Shown: piece by piece, positions 35,226 through 44,205 of the stretch
How positions within the stretch are numbered: the stretch's first letter is position 1
How the letters are laid out: each line of letters begins with the position of its first letter
Made by a program: the position numbers and the translations under genes
Notes under the pieces: model-generated
Told to the model about the DNA's origin: nothing
The model's database searches: none
Seen by the model: only the letters and a program-made list of their open reading frames with translations
Assembly (NCBI RefSeq): GCF_023028345.1
Contig: NZ_CP095487.1
Span: 992,001 to 1,056,000, forward strand
Reading direction: 5' to 3'
DNA length: 64,000 bases
From: Halorientalis marina
Lineage (GTDB): Archaea > Halobacteriota > Halobacteria > Halobacteriales > Haloarculaceae

Positions 35226-36404
35226 ATGACACGCTCCGTCTGGCTGAAAGCAGACGACGCGGTCGGCGACTGGGAGGCCCGCAAGCGCCGTATCACGGCG
35301 GGGCTGGAGGCCGGCGTCGACTGGGTACTGGTCGACGAGGGAGACGTCGAACGCGTCCGCGAACTCGGACAGGTCAACGTCGCCGCGTTCTCGAACGGCG
35401 ACGTCCACGTCATGGACGCCGAAAACGAGGGGAGCGACGCCGACGCCGTCGTCGTCGGCAAGGGCGGCGAGGGGGACGGCACCGTCGACCTCCCCTCCGA
35501 CTTCTCCGGCTCCGCCGACCTCTCGACGCTCCGGGCCAACGGCGACGCCACGCAGGGCGGGTACGTCCGCATCCTGAACGAGAGCTACGAGGCCTTCGCC
35601 GAGGCCGTCGCCGAGGAAGCCGAGTACACCATCGTCATCGGCGAGGACTGGGCGATCATCCCGCTGGAGAACCTCATCGCCCGCATCGGCGAGGAGACGG
35701 ACCTCGTCGCCGGCGTTACGACCGCCGAGGAGGCCCGGACGGCCTTCGAGACGCTGGAACTCGGGGCCGACGCAGTCCTGCTCGACACCGACGACCCCGA
35801 CGAAATCCGCCAGACGGTGGAGGTCCGCGACGAGGCCGGCCGCGAGCGGTTGGCCCTCACCACCGCCGAGGTGACGACGATCGAACAGACGGGCTCGGCC
35901 GACCGGGTCTGTATCGACACGGCGAACCTGATGGACCACGACGAGGGGATGCTCGTCGGCTCGATGGCCCGCGGCCTCTTTTTCGTCCACGCCGAGACCG
36001 CCGAGTCGCCCTACGTCGCCTCCCGCCCCTTCCGGGTCAACGCCGGCGCGGTCCACGCCTACGTCCGCACCCCTGGCGGCGAGACGAAGTACCTCTCCGA
36101 ACTCCAGAGCGGCGACGAGGTACAGGTCGTCGACACCGACGGTAACACCCGCGAGGCTATCGTCGGTCGCGTCAAGATCGAGAAACGCCCCATGTTTCGG
36201 GTCCAGGCGGAACTGACCCGCGAGAACGGCGAGACCGACCGCATCGAGACGCTCCTGCAGAACGCCGAGACGATCAAGGTCGCCACGAACGAGGGCCGCA
36301 AGGCCGTCACCGACCTCGAAGCCGGCGACGAACTCCTGCTGTACTACGAGGACACCGCCCGCCACTTCGGCGAGGCCGTCGAGGAGAGCATCATCGAGAA
36401 GTAA
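35226..36404 (+). CDS. 3-dehydroquinate synthase II
   Basis: A 392-residue archaeal-type DHQ synthase (COG1465), NAD-dependent, converting the ADTH-derived intermediate to 3-dehydroquinate. Recognisable regions: MTRSVWLKADDAVGDWEARK, YTIVIGEDWAIIPLENLIA, GMLVGSMARGLFFVHAETAESPYVASRPF, FRVNAGAVHAYVRTPGGETKYLSEL and the EKRPMFRV/GDELLLYYED C-terminal domain. It is unrelated to bacterial AroB. The start ATG 35226 follows about 100 bp after the PAC2 gene. With the synthase at 33523 and aroD at 38522 it supplies the aromatic amino-acid pathway upstream of trp. Confidence 0.95.
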   Translation: MTRSVWLKADDAVGDWEARKRRITAGLEAGVDWVLVDEGDVERVRELGQVNVAAFSNGDVHVMDAENEGSDADAVVVGKGGEGDGTVDLPSDFSGSADLSTLRANGDATQGGYVRILNESYEAFAEAVAEEAEYTIVIGEDWAIIPLENLIARIGEETDLVAGVTTAEEARTAFETLELGADAVLLDTDDPDEIRQTVEVRDEAGRERLALTTAEVTTIEQTGSADRVCIDTANLMDHDEGMLVGSMARGLFFVHAETAESPYVASRPFRVNAGAVHAYVRTPGGETKYLSELQSGDEVQVVDTDGNTREAIVGRVKIEKRPMFRVQAELTRENGETDRIETLLQNAETIKVATNEGRKAVTDLEAGDELLLYYEDTARHFGEAVEESIIEK

Positions 36405-36542
36405 CGGGTGCTCCCCCGCCCGACGACCGCAGGCTGCCCGAACCTCGTCGTCGCATTCCCGTTGCTCGTCACTCCCGTACGGGTAACTAACAGTGTTTCC
36501 GCCACCCGGTATCTTTTCCGTGAGTGAAACCACTAGCGGTTG

Positions 36543-38060
36543 ATGTCGAAACAGACTCAGCCAACACGTTCGGAACCGGAACTGTCGACGGCGGCCGACT
36601 GGAACGCGCTGTATATCGACGGCAAGTGGCACGGCCCCGGCGACCGCGGGACGCTCGACGTGACCGACCCCTCGACGCGGGAGGTCTGGACGGAGGTCCC
36701 GGCCGGGACCGAGGACGACGTGGACGAGGCCTACGCGGCCGCGAAACGCGCTCAGGAGTCCTGGGCGGAGAAGGGTCCGGACCGCCGCGCGGAGCTGGTC
36801 CAGACGGTGCTGGCCCTGCTCGACGAGTACGAGGCCGATCTGCTCGAACTGCTGGTCACCGAGTCCGGGAGCTCACAGATCAAAAGCGACCTCGAACTCG
36901 ACACCGCGCGGGGGATCGTCGGCGAGGCCGCCAGTTTCCCGACGCGGATGTCGGGTGACATCCGCGAGTCGGTGATGGAGGGGAAAGAACACCTCGTCAA
37001 GCGGGAGCCGGCCGGCGTCGTGGCGGTCATCCCGCCGTGGAACTTCCCCTTCCACCTCTCGGTCCGTGCGGTCGCGCCGGCCGTCGCGACGGGCAACGGC
37101 GTCGTCATCAAGCCGGCGACGGACACGCCGGTCACGAGCGGGCTCGCCATCGCCCGCCTGTTCGAGCTCGCGGGCGCGCCACCGGGCCTGGTCAACGTCG
37201 TCCCCGGCAAGGGCTCGGAGATCGGCGACCGGGTCGCCGGCCACCCCGACGTGGACGTGGTCGCGTTCACCGGCTCGACCGAGGTGGGCCGCCACGTCGC
37301 CAAACAGGCCGTCGACACGCTGGCCTTCCCCGCCCTCGAACTCGGCGGAAACGGCCCCAACGTCGTTCTGGAGGACGCGGACCTGGACAACGCCCTCTCG
37401 GCCGGTGCCTTCGGGACCTTCGCCCACCAGGGGCAGGTGTGTATCTCGATCAACCGCCACCTCGTCCACGAGGACATCTACGACGAGTACGTCGCGGGGA
37501 TGGTCGAGAAAGCCGAGATGATCCCCGCCGGGAGCGTCCACGAGGCCAGTTCCATCGTCGGGCCGATCATCAACGAGGGGCAGCGCGACCAGATCCTCGA
37601 TTACGTCGAGGACACGGTCGAGCAGGGCGCGACGCTGGAGACGGGCGGCGACACCGTCCCCGTCGACGGCGTCGACGACTCGCTGGTCGTCGAGCCGACG
37701 GTGCTCTCGGACGTGGACAACGACATGACCGCGGCCTGTAACGAGCACTTCGGGCCGGTGGCGCCCATCGTCCCCGTCTCTTCGGACGAGGAGGCCATCG
37801 AACTCGCGAACGCGACGGAGTACGGCCTGGCGGCGTCCGTCTTCTCCGGCGACCGCAACCGCGCGGAGGACATCGCCGACGCCATCGACGCCGGGATGGT
37901 CCACATCAACGACCAGCCCATCAACGACGAACCGCACGTGCCCTTCGGCGGCATGAAGGCCTCCGGGCTGGGGCGGTACAACGGCGAGTACATCCTCGAG
38001 GAAATGACCGAGACGAAGTGGATTTCGGTCCAGCGCGAACAGCGAAACTACCCGATGTAG
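36543..38060 (+). CDS. aldehyde dehydrogenase family protein
   Basis: A 505-residue NAD(P)-dependent aldehyde dehydrogenase. VIPPWNFPFHLSVRAVAPA binds the cofactor, FTGSTEVGRHV is the NAD(P) loop, LELGGNGPNVV holds the general base Glu, and GTFAHQGQVCISINR contains the nucleophile Cys. The C-terminal HVPFGGMKASGLGRY is canonical. The IPPWNFP and GQVCISI forms resemble benzaldehyde/salicylaldehyde-type ALDHs, but the substrate is not determined. The start ATG 36543 follows an in-frame TTG; TATCTTTTCC at ~36510 is promoter-like. It ends one base from the opposing zinc-ribbon gene. Confidence 0.93.
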   Translation: MSKQTQPTRSEPELSTAADWNALYIDGKWHGPGDRGTLDVTDPSTREVWTEVPAGTEDDVDEAYAAAKRAQESWAEKGPDRRAELVQTVLALLDEYEADLLELLVTESGSSQIKSDLELDTARGIVGEAASFPTRMSGDIRESVMEGKEHLVKREPAGVVAVIPPWNFPFHLSVRAVAPAVATGNGVVIKPATDTPVTSGLAIARLFELAGAPPGLVNVVPGKGSEIGDRVAGHPDVDVVAFTGSTEVGRHVAKQAVDTLAFPALELGGNGPNVVLEDADLDNALSAGAFGTFAHQGQVCISINRHLVHEDIYDEYVAGMVEKAEMIPAGSVHEASSIVGPIINEGQRDQILDYVEDTVEQGATLETGGDTVPVDGVDDSLVVEPTVLSDVDNDMTAACNEHFGPVAPIVPVSSDEEAIELANATEYGLAASVFSGDRNRAEDIADAIDAGMVHINDQPINDEPHVPFGGMKASGLGRYNGEYILEEMTETKWISVQREQRNYPM

Positions 38061-38061
38061 G

Positions 38062-38496
38062 TCAGTTCTCGGGCGCCGGCCCGTCGCCGGCCCCGTCGAT
38101 CTCGGTCGTACACCAGTGACAGAAGTCGATGTCGCCGTCGATCTCCTTCCCGCAGTTGGGACAGCGGCGCCCGGTTTCGGCCTGGGCCTGCTGTCTGTTG
38201 TTGCGGACGGCGAACCAGTAGGCGTCGGCCACGTTCAGGAGGCCGACGACGAGCAGGCCGACGGACGCCTCGACCGGCATGGCGTCGAAGGCCTGTCGCA
38301 TCGACTCGGCGGACATCGTCGTCGGGACGACCGACTGGGGAATGAGCAGCGACGCCGTCAGCAGCGTCAACCCGAACCAGAGGAGTGCACGCGCCCACTC
38401 ACGGAGATAGAGGTGGCCGAGCCCGGGATAGCCGACGGCGAGCAGGGCCGCGAGCCACGGCCGCTTGCGCGTCGAGCCACCGCTCGGTCCCATCAT
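38062..38496 (-). CDS. zinc-ribbon membrane protein
   Basis: A 144-residue protein with three hydrophobic segments in the first ~100 residues (WLAALLAVGYPGLGHLYL, LLWFGLTLLTASLL, VGLLVVGLLNVADAYWF) and a C-terminal zinc ribbon (CPNCGKEI...FCHWCTTEI). GYPGLGHLY is reminiscent of TM2-type modules. Met1 or Met2 (38496 or 38493) could start. The organisation is the reverse of the protein at 168-590, which has the ribbon first. Function unknown. Confidence 0.78.
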   Translation of the reverse strand: MMGPSGGSTRKRPWLAALLAVGYPGLGHLYLREWARALLWFGLTLLTASLLIPQSVVPTTMSAESMRQAFDAMPVEASVGLLVVGLLNVADAYWFAVRNNRQQAQAETGRRCPNCGKEIDGDIDFCHWCTTEIDGAGDGPAPEN

Positions 38497-38521
38497 ATCG
38501 GGTGTCGGTTACGACCCTTGG

Positions 38522-39208
38522 TTAAGGTTCCGGCTCGGAAGAGAGCTCGGTCACGAGCCGTCGCAGGGTCGCGAGGTCGTACTGGCCGGGCGCGGTCGCG
38601 TCGGCGGGGTCGACCGGCGCGTAGCCGATCTTCGAGCCGTACAGCGGCGCGACGGCCCGGGAGTGGCGGCCGGCCTCGCCCATCGCCATCGTGGCGACGC
38701 GGTCGCCGTCGAGCGTGCTCGCCCGCGTCGCGGCCAGCAGTTCGAGCACGTCGTCTTCCGTCTCCGCGGTCACGGCGAGTTTGCCCACGTCGCCGTGGTC
38801 GGCGGCGCGGGCGAGGAGCCGGCGGAGCTTCGGCGGGGTCGGTGTCTTCTCGAAGTCGTGCGTCGAGACGACGGTCGTCGCCCCGTGCTCGCGCGCGGCC
38901 CGGAGGACGCGGGCGCCGTCGCCCTCGGCGACGCTCTCGAGTTCCACGTCGACGGCCGCGACGAAGTCGTACTCCACGGCGGCACAGAGGGCGTCCAGCC
39001 GCGCCTCGTCGTCGGTGGTCGCTCCGCCCTCCCACTCGGGACGGTTCGTGACCAGCAGCGGCAGGTCGCCGTCGTAGGCGGCGAGCGCCGCTCGGGGGTC
39101 CTCGGCGAGGTCCATCCGGAACTCGACGATGTCGGCGTGCTCGCGGGCGGCCGGCTCCACCCCCAGGTCGTCGGTCGACGCCGCGAGCACGAACGACTCG
39201 AACTCCAT
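38522..39208 (-). CDS. aroD: type I 3-dehydroquinate dehydratase
   Basis: A 228-residue class I dehydroquinase that dehydrates 3-dehydroquinate to 3-dehydroshikimate through a Schiff base. ADIVEFRMDL holds the substrate Glu/Arg, VVSTHDFEKTPTP holds the catalytic His, GKLAVTAETEDD holds the Lys, and MAMGEAGRHSRAVAPLYGSKIGYAPV closes the site. The length is typical. The start ATG is 39208. It is the third archaeal shikimate gene in the region, on the opposite strand from the synthase genes, so it is regulated separately. Confidence 0.95.
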   Translation of the reverse strand: MEFESFVLAASTDDLGVEPAAREHADIVEFRMDLAEDPRAALAAYDGDLPLLVTNRPEWEGGATTDDEARLDALCAAVEYDFVAAVDVELESVAEGDGARVLRAAREHGATTVVSTHDFEKTPTPPKLRRLLARAADHGDVGKLAVTAETEDDVLELLAATRASTLDGDRVATMAMGEAGRHSRAVAPLYGSKIGYAPVDPADATAPGQYDLATLRRLVTELSSEPEP

Positions 39209-39296
39209 ACGCCCGCTACGGCGAGGGTCCGGCAAAAGCCTGCCTTTCTCCGCCGAACCTGCCGCTCCCCACCTCGCTGCCCCCGCCCTGCCCCCG

Positions 39297-40343
39297 CTAC
39301 CGCGGTTCGTGGCTGACGACGTACCGGGCGTTCTCACCGTCGTCGACCGTCTCGACGGCCGTCGCGTCGTAGAAACGGATCGACCGCTCCTGCTTGGTCA
39401 CGACCGGGAAATCGTAGTGTTCGGCGTCGTAGCCTGGGGGGTCGTCGTCGGCGCGGCGCCGGGCGACGAACTCGCGGTGTGCGTCGAGGCGGGCGTCGAC
39501 GCGCTCCCGTGCCAGCCGGGGCACGTCCGCGACGAGGTCGTCGAAGGCCGCCCGGAACTCGGGGTCGCGCTCGTAGCCGACGGAGTCGCGGGCGGCGACC
39601 ATCGCCGCCAGCGTCGTCGTGCCGGTCCCCCAGAACGGGTCGAGGACGGTGTCGCCGTACGTCGAGAACATCGCGATCAGGCGGAAGGGAATCTCCGTGG
39701 GGAAGGCCCCGGAGCGCCCGCGCGTGCCCTGGTCGGCGTCGAGGCGCTGGTCCTCGCCGGGGACCTCCCAGAGGTCGGAGAACCAGTCGTTGCGCTCCTC
39801 CCAGAAGTACGCGGCGGCGTAGCGGTCGTCGTCACCCGGCGGGAACTCCCGGCGGGTCCCGTTGCGGAAGACCAGGACGTGCTCGTGTTCGAGCGTCGGG
39901 TAGGCGTTGGGCGGGACCATCCCCGAGCCCATGAATTTGCTCGGGCTGTTGGTGGGTTTCCGCCAGAGGATATCCGGCAGCGAGCGCAGGCCCCGCTCGC
40001 GGAGGCGGCTCGTGATCTCGGCGTGGTTCGGAAAGAGGCGGAACTCCCCGCCGACCGAGCGGGTGGCGTCGCCGACGTTGATGCAGGCGATACCGCCGGG
40101 GACGAGGACGCGCTCGACCTCCGCCCAGACGGCATCGAGCACGTCGTGCATCCGCTGGAAGGCGCGCCGTCCGTCGCCTGCGTCGAGGGCCTCGCCGATG
40201 GCGGGGTCGAGCGCGGCGAAGGTCTCGTCCCACATCTCGACCAGCGGGTAGGGCGGCGAGGTGACGACGAGGTCGACCGAGTCGTCGGCCAGGGCGTCCA
40301 TCGACCGGGCGTCGCCGACGACGACCCGATGCTCGGTCTCCAT
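39297..40343 (-). CDS. DNA (cytosine-N4) methyltransferase, probable orphan CTAG-type
   Basis: A 348-residue SAM-dependent DNA methylase. Catalytic motif TSPPYPL (SPPY-type, typical of N4-cytosine enzymes) lies near residue 30 and the SAM-binding FxGxG motif appears late as LDPFWGTGTTTLAA, i.e. the beta-class permuted order. No restriction enzyme gene is near, so it is an orphan. From memory Haloferax has an orphan m4C methylase of CTAG (Zim, HVO_0794) in a comparable neighbourhood; this assignment is an inference. ATG 40343 (METEHR) is preferred to the GTG at 40355. Confidence 0.85.
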   Translation of the reverse strand: METEHRVVVGDARSMDALADDSVDLVVTSPPYPLVEMWDETFAALDPAIGEALDAGDGRRAFQRMHDVLDAVWAEVERVLVPGGIACINVGDATRSVGGEFRLFPNHAEITSRLRERGLRSLPDILWRKPTNSPSKFMGSGMVPPNAYPTLEHEHVLVFRNGTRREFPPGDDDRYAAAYFWEERNDWFSDLWEVPGEDQRLDADQGTRGRSGAFPTEIPFRLIAMFSTYGDTVLDPFWGTGTTTLAAMVAARDSVGYERDPEFRAAFDDLVADVPRLARERVDARLDAHREFVARRRADDDPPGYDAEHYDFPVVTKQERSIRFYDATAVETVDDGENARYVVSHEPR

Positions 40344-40458
40344 GCCCGTCCCCACGAGCGGCCGCCTTTCGACTCTTGTGGTCCGCCGGTTGGGACGCGG
40401 CCCGGCGGCGGACGGACGCGCCGCTGGTCGGGGGCGGCGTCGAAAGAAAGCGGCCGAC

Positions 40459-41433
40459 TCAGGCCATCGGGAGGTCCTGCTCGGCTTCGAGCAGTTCGTG
40501 GTACCGATTACGAATGGTGACCTCGCTGATGTCGGCGACTTCGGAGACGGCGGCCTGCGTGGTCTTCTCGTTGGTCAGCAGTGCGGCGGCGTAGACGGCG
40601 GCGGCCGCGAGCCCGACCGGCGACTTGCCGCTGTGGACGCCCTGTTCCTTGGCGTTCTGGAGGAGCTGGCGGGCGCGGTGTTCGGCCTCGTCGGAGAGGC
40701 CGAGGGAGGAGGCAAAGCGCGGGACGTAGCTCTCGGGGTCCGCGGGCTTGACCTCCAGGCCGAGTTCCCGGATGACGTAGCGGTAGGTCCGGGCGATCTC
40801 CGACTTCTCGACGCGGGAAACGTCGGTGATCTCGTCGAGGCTCCGCGGGACGCCGGCCTGTCGCGCGGCGGCGTACACGGACGCCGTCGCGACGCCTTCG
40901 ATGGACCGGCCGGGCAGGAGGTCCTCGTCGAGTGCGCGGCGGTAGATGACCGAGGCCGTCTCGCGGACGTTCTCGGGGAGGCCGAGCGCGGAGGCCATGC
41001 GGTCGATCTCGCCCAGCGCCTGCTTGAGGTTGCGCTCCTTGGAGTCGCGGGTGCGGAACCGCTCGTTCCACTTCCGGAGGCGCTGCATCTTCTGGCGCTG
41101 ACGACTGCCCAGCGAGTTGCCGTAGGCGTCCTGGTCGCGCCAGTCGATGTTGGTCGACAGCCCCTTGTCGTGCATCATGTTGGTGGTCGGGGCGCCGACG
41201 CGGGACTTCTCGTCTTTCTCGCTGGCGTCGAACGCGCGCCACTCCGGCCCGCGGTCGATCTCGCCCTCTTCGACGACGAGGCCGCAGTCGTCACAGACGG
41301 TCTCGCCGTGTTCGTCGTCCATCACCAGGTTGCCGCCACATTCGGGACAGTCGACCTGTTCCGATTCGTGTTCCTGCTCCTGTTCCGTCTCCGATTCCGT
41401 CGTGCGCGCTCGCGCTCTCGTGTTCTCGCTCAT
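40459..41433 (-). CDS. tfb: transcription initiation factor IIB (TFB)
   Basis: A 324-residue archaeal TFB that bridges TBP-bound promoters and RNA polymerase. After a Glu/Gln-rich N-terminal extension comes the zinc ribbon (CPECGG...CDDCGLV, ~34-55), the B-finger region ending GAPTTNMMHDKGLSTNIDW, and two cyclin repeats (ENVRETASVIYRRAL...; SDEAEHRARQLLQNAKEQG...). The end carries the recognition helix VSEVADISEVTIRNRYHEL that reads the BRE. Haloarchaea have several TFBs; which paralogue this is cannot be told. The start is ATG 41433. TATA candidates on the minus strand at ~41492-41499 or ~41517-41525 imply a leader of roughly 35-60 nt. Confidence 0.96.
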   Translation of the reverse strand: MSENTRARARTTESETEQEQEHESEQVDCPECGGNLVMDDEHGETVCDDCGLVVEEGEIDRGPEWRAFDASEKDEKSRVGAPTTNMMHDKGLSTNIDWRDQDAYGNSLGSRQRQKMQRLRKWNERFRTRDSKERNLKQALGEIDRMASALGLPENVRETASVIYRRALDEDLLPGRSIEGVATASVYAAARQAGVPRSLDEITDVSRVEKSEIARTYRYVIRELGLEVKPADPESYVPRFASSLGLSDEAEHRARQLLQNAKEQGVHSGKSPVGLAAAAVYAAALLTNEKTTQAAVSEVADISEVTIRNRYHELLEAEQDLPMA

Positions 41434-41587
41434 ACTGGGAAGGCGAACCCTATCCGGGCAGGCGTTCCTGAAAAATCCCGGACGATTGTAGGTAAAAAAG
41501 TAATCGACCGAAAACCATTTAAATCTTTCGACAACCTCGTCAGTCGGAGTCGTACACGGGTCAGACAGCCCGTTTCGGGATCGTGCG

Positions 41588-41599
41588 TGGGGGACTATA
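41588..41599. promoter_or_regulatory. symmetrical TATA element in divergent tfb/DUF84 region
   Basis: ACTATATATAGT is a perfect palindrome. On the plus strand it would start transcription near 41620, about 33 nt before the DUF84 ATG at 41653. Because it reads the same on both strands it could also fire toward tfb. Confidence 0.55.
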
Positions 41600-41652
41600 T
41601 ATAGTGTGGTGCGATGACAACTCACAAGGTCGCGCGGCCGCGGGGTTCGGGT

Positions 41653-42216
41653 ATGCGTGTCGTCGTCGGGAGCGGGAACCCGGTGAAAGTGGCCGCGACC
41701 GAGCGGGCGGTGGCCGAGCGACTCGAGGCCACGGTCGAGGGCGAGAGCGTCGACCCGGGCGTGGCAGAACAGCCCCGCGGGCGAGCGGCGACGGTCACCG
41801 GCGCTCGGAACCGCGCCGCGGCGGCCCACGAGACCGGCGGTGACCTCGGCGTCGGCATCGAGGGCGGCGTCACGGAGTTCCCACAGCGCGGCGCCGTCCG
41901 CAACCCCGCGGTCGAGGAGCCGGCGGAACGCGAGGCCGTGACCGGACTCTTCCTGATCATGTGGGCCGCCGCGACCGACGGCGACGCCTGGGGTGTCGGC
42001 GGCGGTCCGAGCATCCGCCTCCCCGACGCCGTCGCCGCCCGAATCCGTGACGGAGCGGAACTCGGTCCCGTGCTCGACGACCTGCTCGACACCGACGGCG
42101 TGGGTCGCGAGCAGGGCGCTGCGGGCGTGTTCACCGGCGGCATCGTCGACCGCGAGTCGGCGCTGACTCACGCCGTCGCGGGCGCGCTCGGTCCGTTCGT
42201 GACCGACCGCTACTGA
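41653..42216 (+). CDS. DUF84 inosine/xanthosine triphosphatase
   Basis: A 187-residue YjjX/DUF84 protein that hydrolyses non-canonical ITP/XTP. It begins MRVVVGSGNPVKVAATERA, has TVTGARNRAAAAHE, GVGIEGGVTEF (active-site acidic region), and C-terminal VFTGGIVDRESALTHAVAGAL. ATG 41653 is chosen because the family starts at this MRVVVGSxNP; an upstream in-frame ATG at 41614 would add 13 unrelated residues but cannot be excluded, because it lies near the predicted transcription start. Role: nucleotide-pool cleaning. Confidence 0.88.
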   Translation: MRVVVGSGNPVKVAATERAVAERLEATVEGESVDPGVAEQPRGRAATVTGARNRAAAAHETGGDLGVGIEGGVTEFPQRGAVRNPAVEEPAEREAVTGLFLIMWAAATDGDAWGVGGGPSIRLPDAVAARIRDGAELGPVLDDLLDTDGVGREQGAAGVFTGGIVDRESALTHAVAGALGPFVTDRY

Positions 42217-42243
42217 CTCCCCACCGGTGCCCGAAGCCCTCGC

Positions 42244-44082
42244 TCAGTCCGTCTCCACGGCGGCCTCGATCTCCTCGGCCTCCGCGCTCTCGCTCTCCTC
42301 GACGGCCGTCGTGAGCGAGACGTTCAGCAGGGCCATCGAGCCGAGGCCGCCGAGGATGGTGACGACGTTCTTGACGGCGTGGTCGACGACCGCCGCCGCG
42401 AGCGCGGTCGCCACCGAGATCGGCGTGAACGCCACCACGAGTAGCGTGAACGCCCCCTCGTACAGCCCGATCCCGCCCGGCGAGAGCGGCAGGATCTTGG
42501 CAAGGTTCCCGACGCTCACCGCGAAGAAGCCGACGGTCACGAGCGTCGCCGTCCCCAGCCCCACGTCGAAGGCCGCGAGGACGATTACGGCCGTCGCGAC
42601 GTCGAGCGACCAGATCAGCAGCGAACTCAGCCCGACCGAGGCGAACGCCCGCCGGTCGCTCGCGACGGTCTGGACGTCGCCCACGAACTGTTCGACGATG
42701 CCCGCAACGTAGTCGGCGTAGGAGTCCGACGACAGTCGCGCGACGGCCGCTCGCACGTAGTTGCGGTCGCTCCGCGCGCTCAGGACGATGCCGACGACCG
42801 CGACGATGGCGGCGAGGCCCACGCCCGCGGCGACGACCAGCGCGGTCCGACCGCTGCTGACGAAGTCCGACTCCGCACCGGTCGGGGTCGGCAGTTCCGC
42901 CCCGGACAGCGAGCCGGTCGCCGCGAACCCGACCAGCACCGTCCCCGCCAGTACCGTGATGGTCAGCAGGTCGAACACGCGCTCGACCGCCAGCGACGCG
43001 AACCCCGACGGGTAGGGGATCGACCGTCGTGCCTTGATGACGTAGGCCCGCACCGCGTCGCCGGCCCGCGCCGGGAAGACGAGGTTGCCGGTCTGACTGA
43101 TGAATATCGCCCCCGTCAGGAAGCCGACACGCTCGGTGTATCCCAGGCGTTCGAGGATGTCCCGGTAGCGCAGGCCCCGGAGCGGCCACGAGAGGAGGTA
43201 GACGAGCGCCGCCGCGACCAGCAGCTCCGGACTGCGAGACCAGGCGCCGGCCATCTGCTCGATCACCGTCGACGGGTCGAGGTAGACGGTCATCAGTGCC
43301 AGCGCCAGGACGACGAGCAGGGTGCTTGCGGTCAGGCTCACCCGCCGGGTGATACGGGGGCTGACCGAGAGCTGCCACCAGGTTCGGACGATCTGGCTCC
43401 CCATGCCGAACACGTCCCGGACGAGGTCGACCTTCGAGTCGCCCTTCGGCGTCCACTCGACCGGGAACTCCTCGACGCGGTAGCCGGCCTGCTGGGCCCG
43501 CACGAGGACCTCCGTGTCCCAGAACCAGTGCTCGTCCTCCACGTCGTCGAGGATCGTAAAGAGGGCCTCGCGGTCGAACGACTTGAACCCGCACTGGTGA
43601 TCGAGCAGGTCCGACCGGAGGAGCAGGCGGACCAGCCCGTTGAACCCCCGGCTCGGGATGCCGCGTTTCGCCGGGCGGTCGGCCTCCCGTCCGGGCACCC
43701 AGCGGGAGCCGGTCGCCACGTCGGCCTCGCCCATTCGGACGCGTTCGACCAACTCCTCCAGGTGTTTCATGTCCGTCGCCAGGTCGGTGTCGAAGTAGAC
43801 GAGTGTCCCGCCGTCGGCGGCGCGGAAGGCCCGTTCGAGCGCGCCGCCCCGTCCCAGTCGCTCGTCGCTGTGGAAGTGCCGGACTCGGTCGTCCTCCTCG
43901 GCCATCCGGGTCGCGATTTCCGGCGTGCGGTCCTCGCAGCCGTCCTCGGCGACGATGACCTCGAAGCTCCCGGCCGGCAGGAAGGAAGCGAGCGTCTCCA
44001 GGGTGACCGCGACGGTCTCCTCGATGGTGTCCGCCTCGTTGTAGGCGGGCAACACCACGCTCACCTCGACACCCTGGCTCAT
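42244..44082 (-). CDS. GT2 glycosyltransferase-flippase fusion, AglD-like
   Basis: A 612-residue two-part protein. Residues ~1-245 are a dolichyl-phosphate-sugar synthase-like GT2 domain (VSVVLPAYNEADTI, VIVAEDGCEDRTPEI, the metal-binding YFDTDLATD, HQCGFKSFDREAL, EEFPVEW). Residues ~260-590 are a UPF0104 flippase-like membrane domain (NLVFPARAGDAVRAYVI...LPLSPGGIGLYEGAFTLL). This matches AglD, which Haloferax uses to charge dolichol phosphate with the last mannose of the S-layer N-glycan. The active DxD-like site (DTD) is present. The start ATG is 44082. It diverges from a polytopic membrane protein. Confidence 0.88.
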   Translation of the reverse strand: MSQGVEVSVVLPAYNEADTIEETVAVTLETLASFLPAGSFEVIVAEDGCEDRTPEIATRMAEEDDRVRHFHSDERLGRGGALERAFRAADGGTLVYFDTDLATDMKHLEELVERVRMGEADVATGSRWVPGREADRPAKRGIPSRGFNGLVRLLLRSDLLDHQCGFKSFDREALFTILDDVEDEHWFWDTEVLVRAQQAGYRVEEFPVEWTPKGDSKVDLVRDVFGMGSQIVRTWWQLSVSPRITRRVSLTASTLLVVLALALMTVYLDPSTVIEQMAGAWSRSPELLVAAALVYLLSWPLRGLRYRDILERLGYTERVGFLTGAIFISQTGNLVFPARAGDAVRAYVIKARRSIPYPSGFASLAVERVFDLLTITVLAGTVLVGFAATGSLSGAELPTPTGAESDFVSSGRTALVVAAGVGLAAIVAVVGIVLSARSDRNYVRAAVARLSSDSYADYVAGIVEQFVGDVQTVASDRRAFASVGLSSLLIWSLDVATAVIVLAAFDVGLGTATLVTVGFFAVSVGNLAKILPLSPGGIGLYEGAFTLLVVAFTPISVATALAAAVVDHAVKNVVTILGGLGSMALLNVSLTTAVEESESAEAEEIEAAVETD

Positions 44083-44205
44083 TGCACCGTAGTACCTTCA
44101 GCGGACAAAAGTACCTTCTGTTCCGTGGGGACCCGCCGCCGGCGTCGGCCGGTCTCCCGCCGATTCACGCCGCTTATGTGTTCGACTGCGGATAGCTCCG
44201 GGCGG

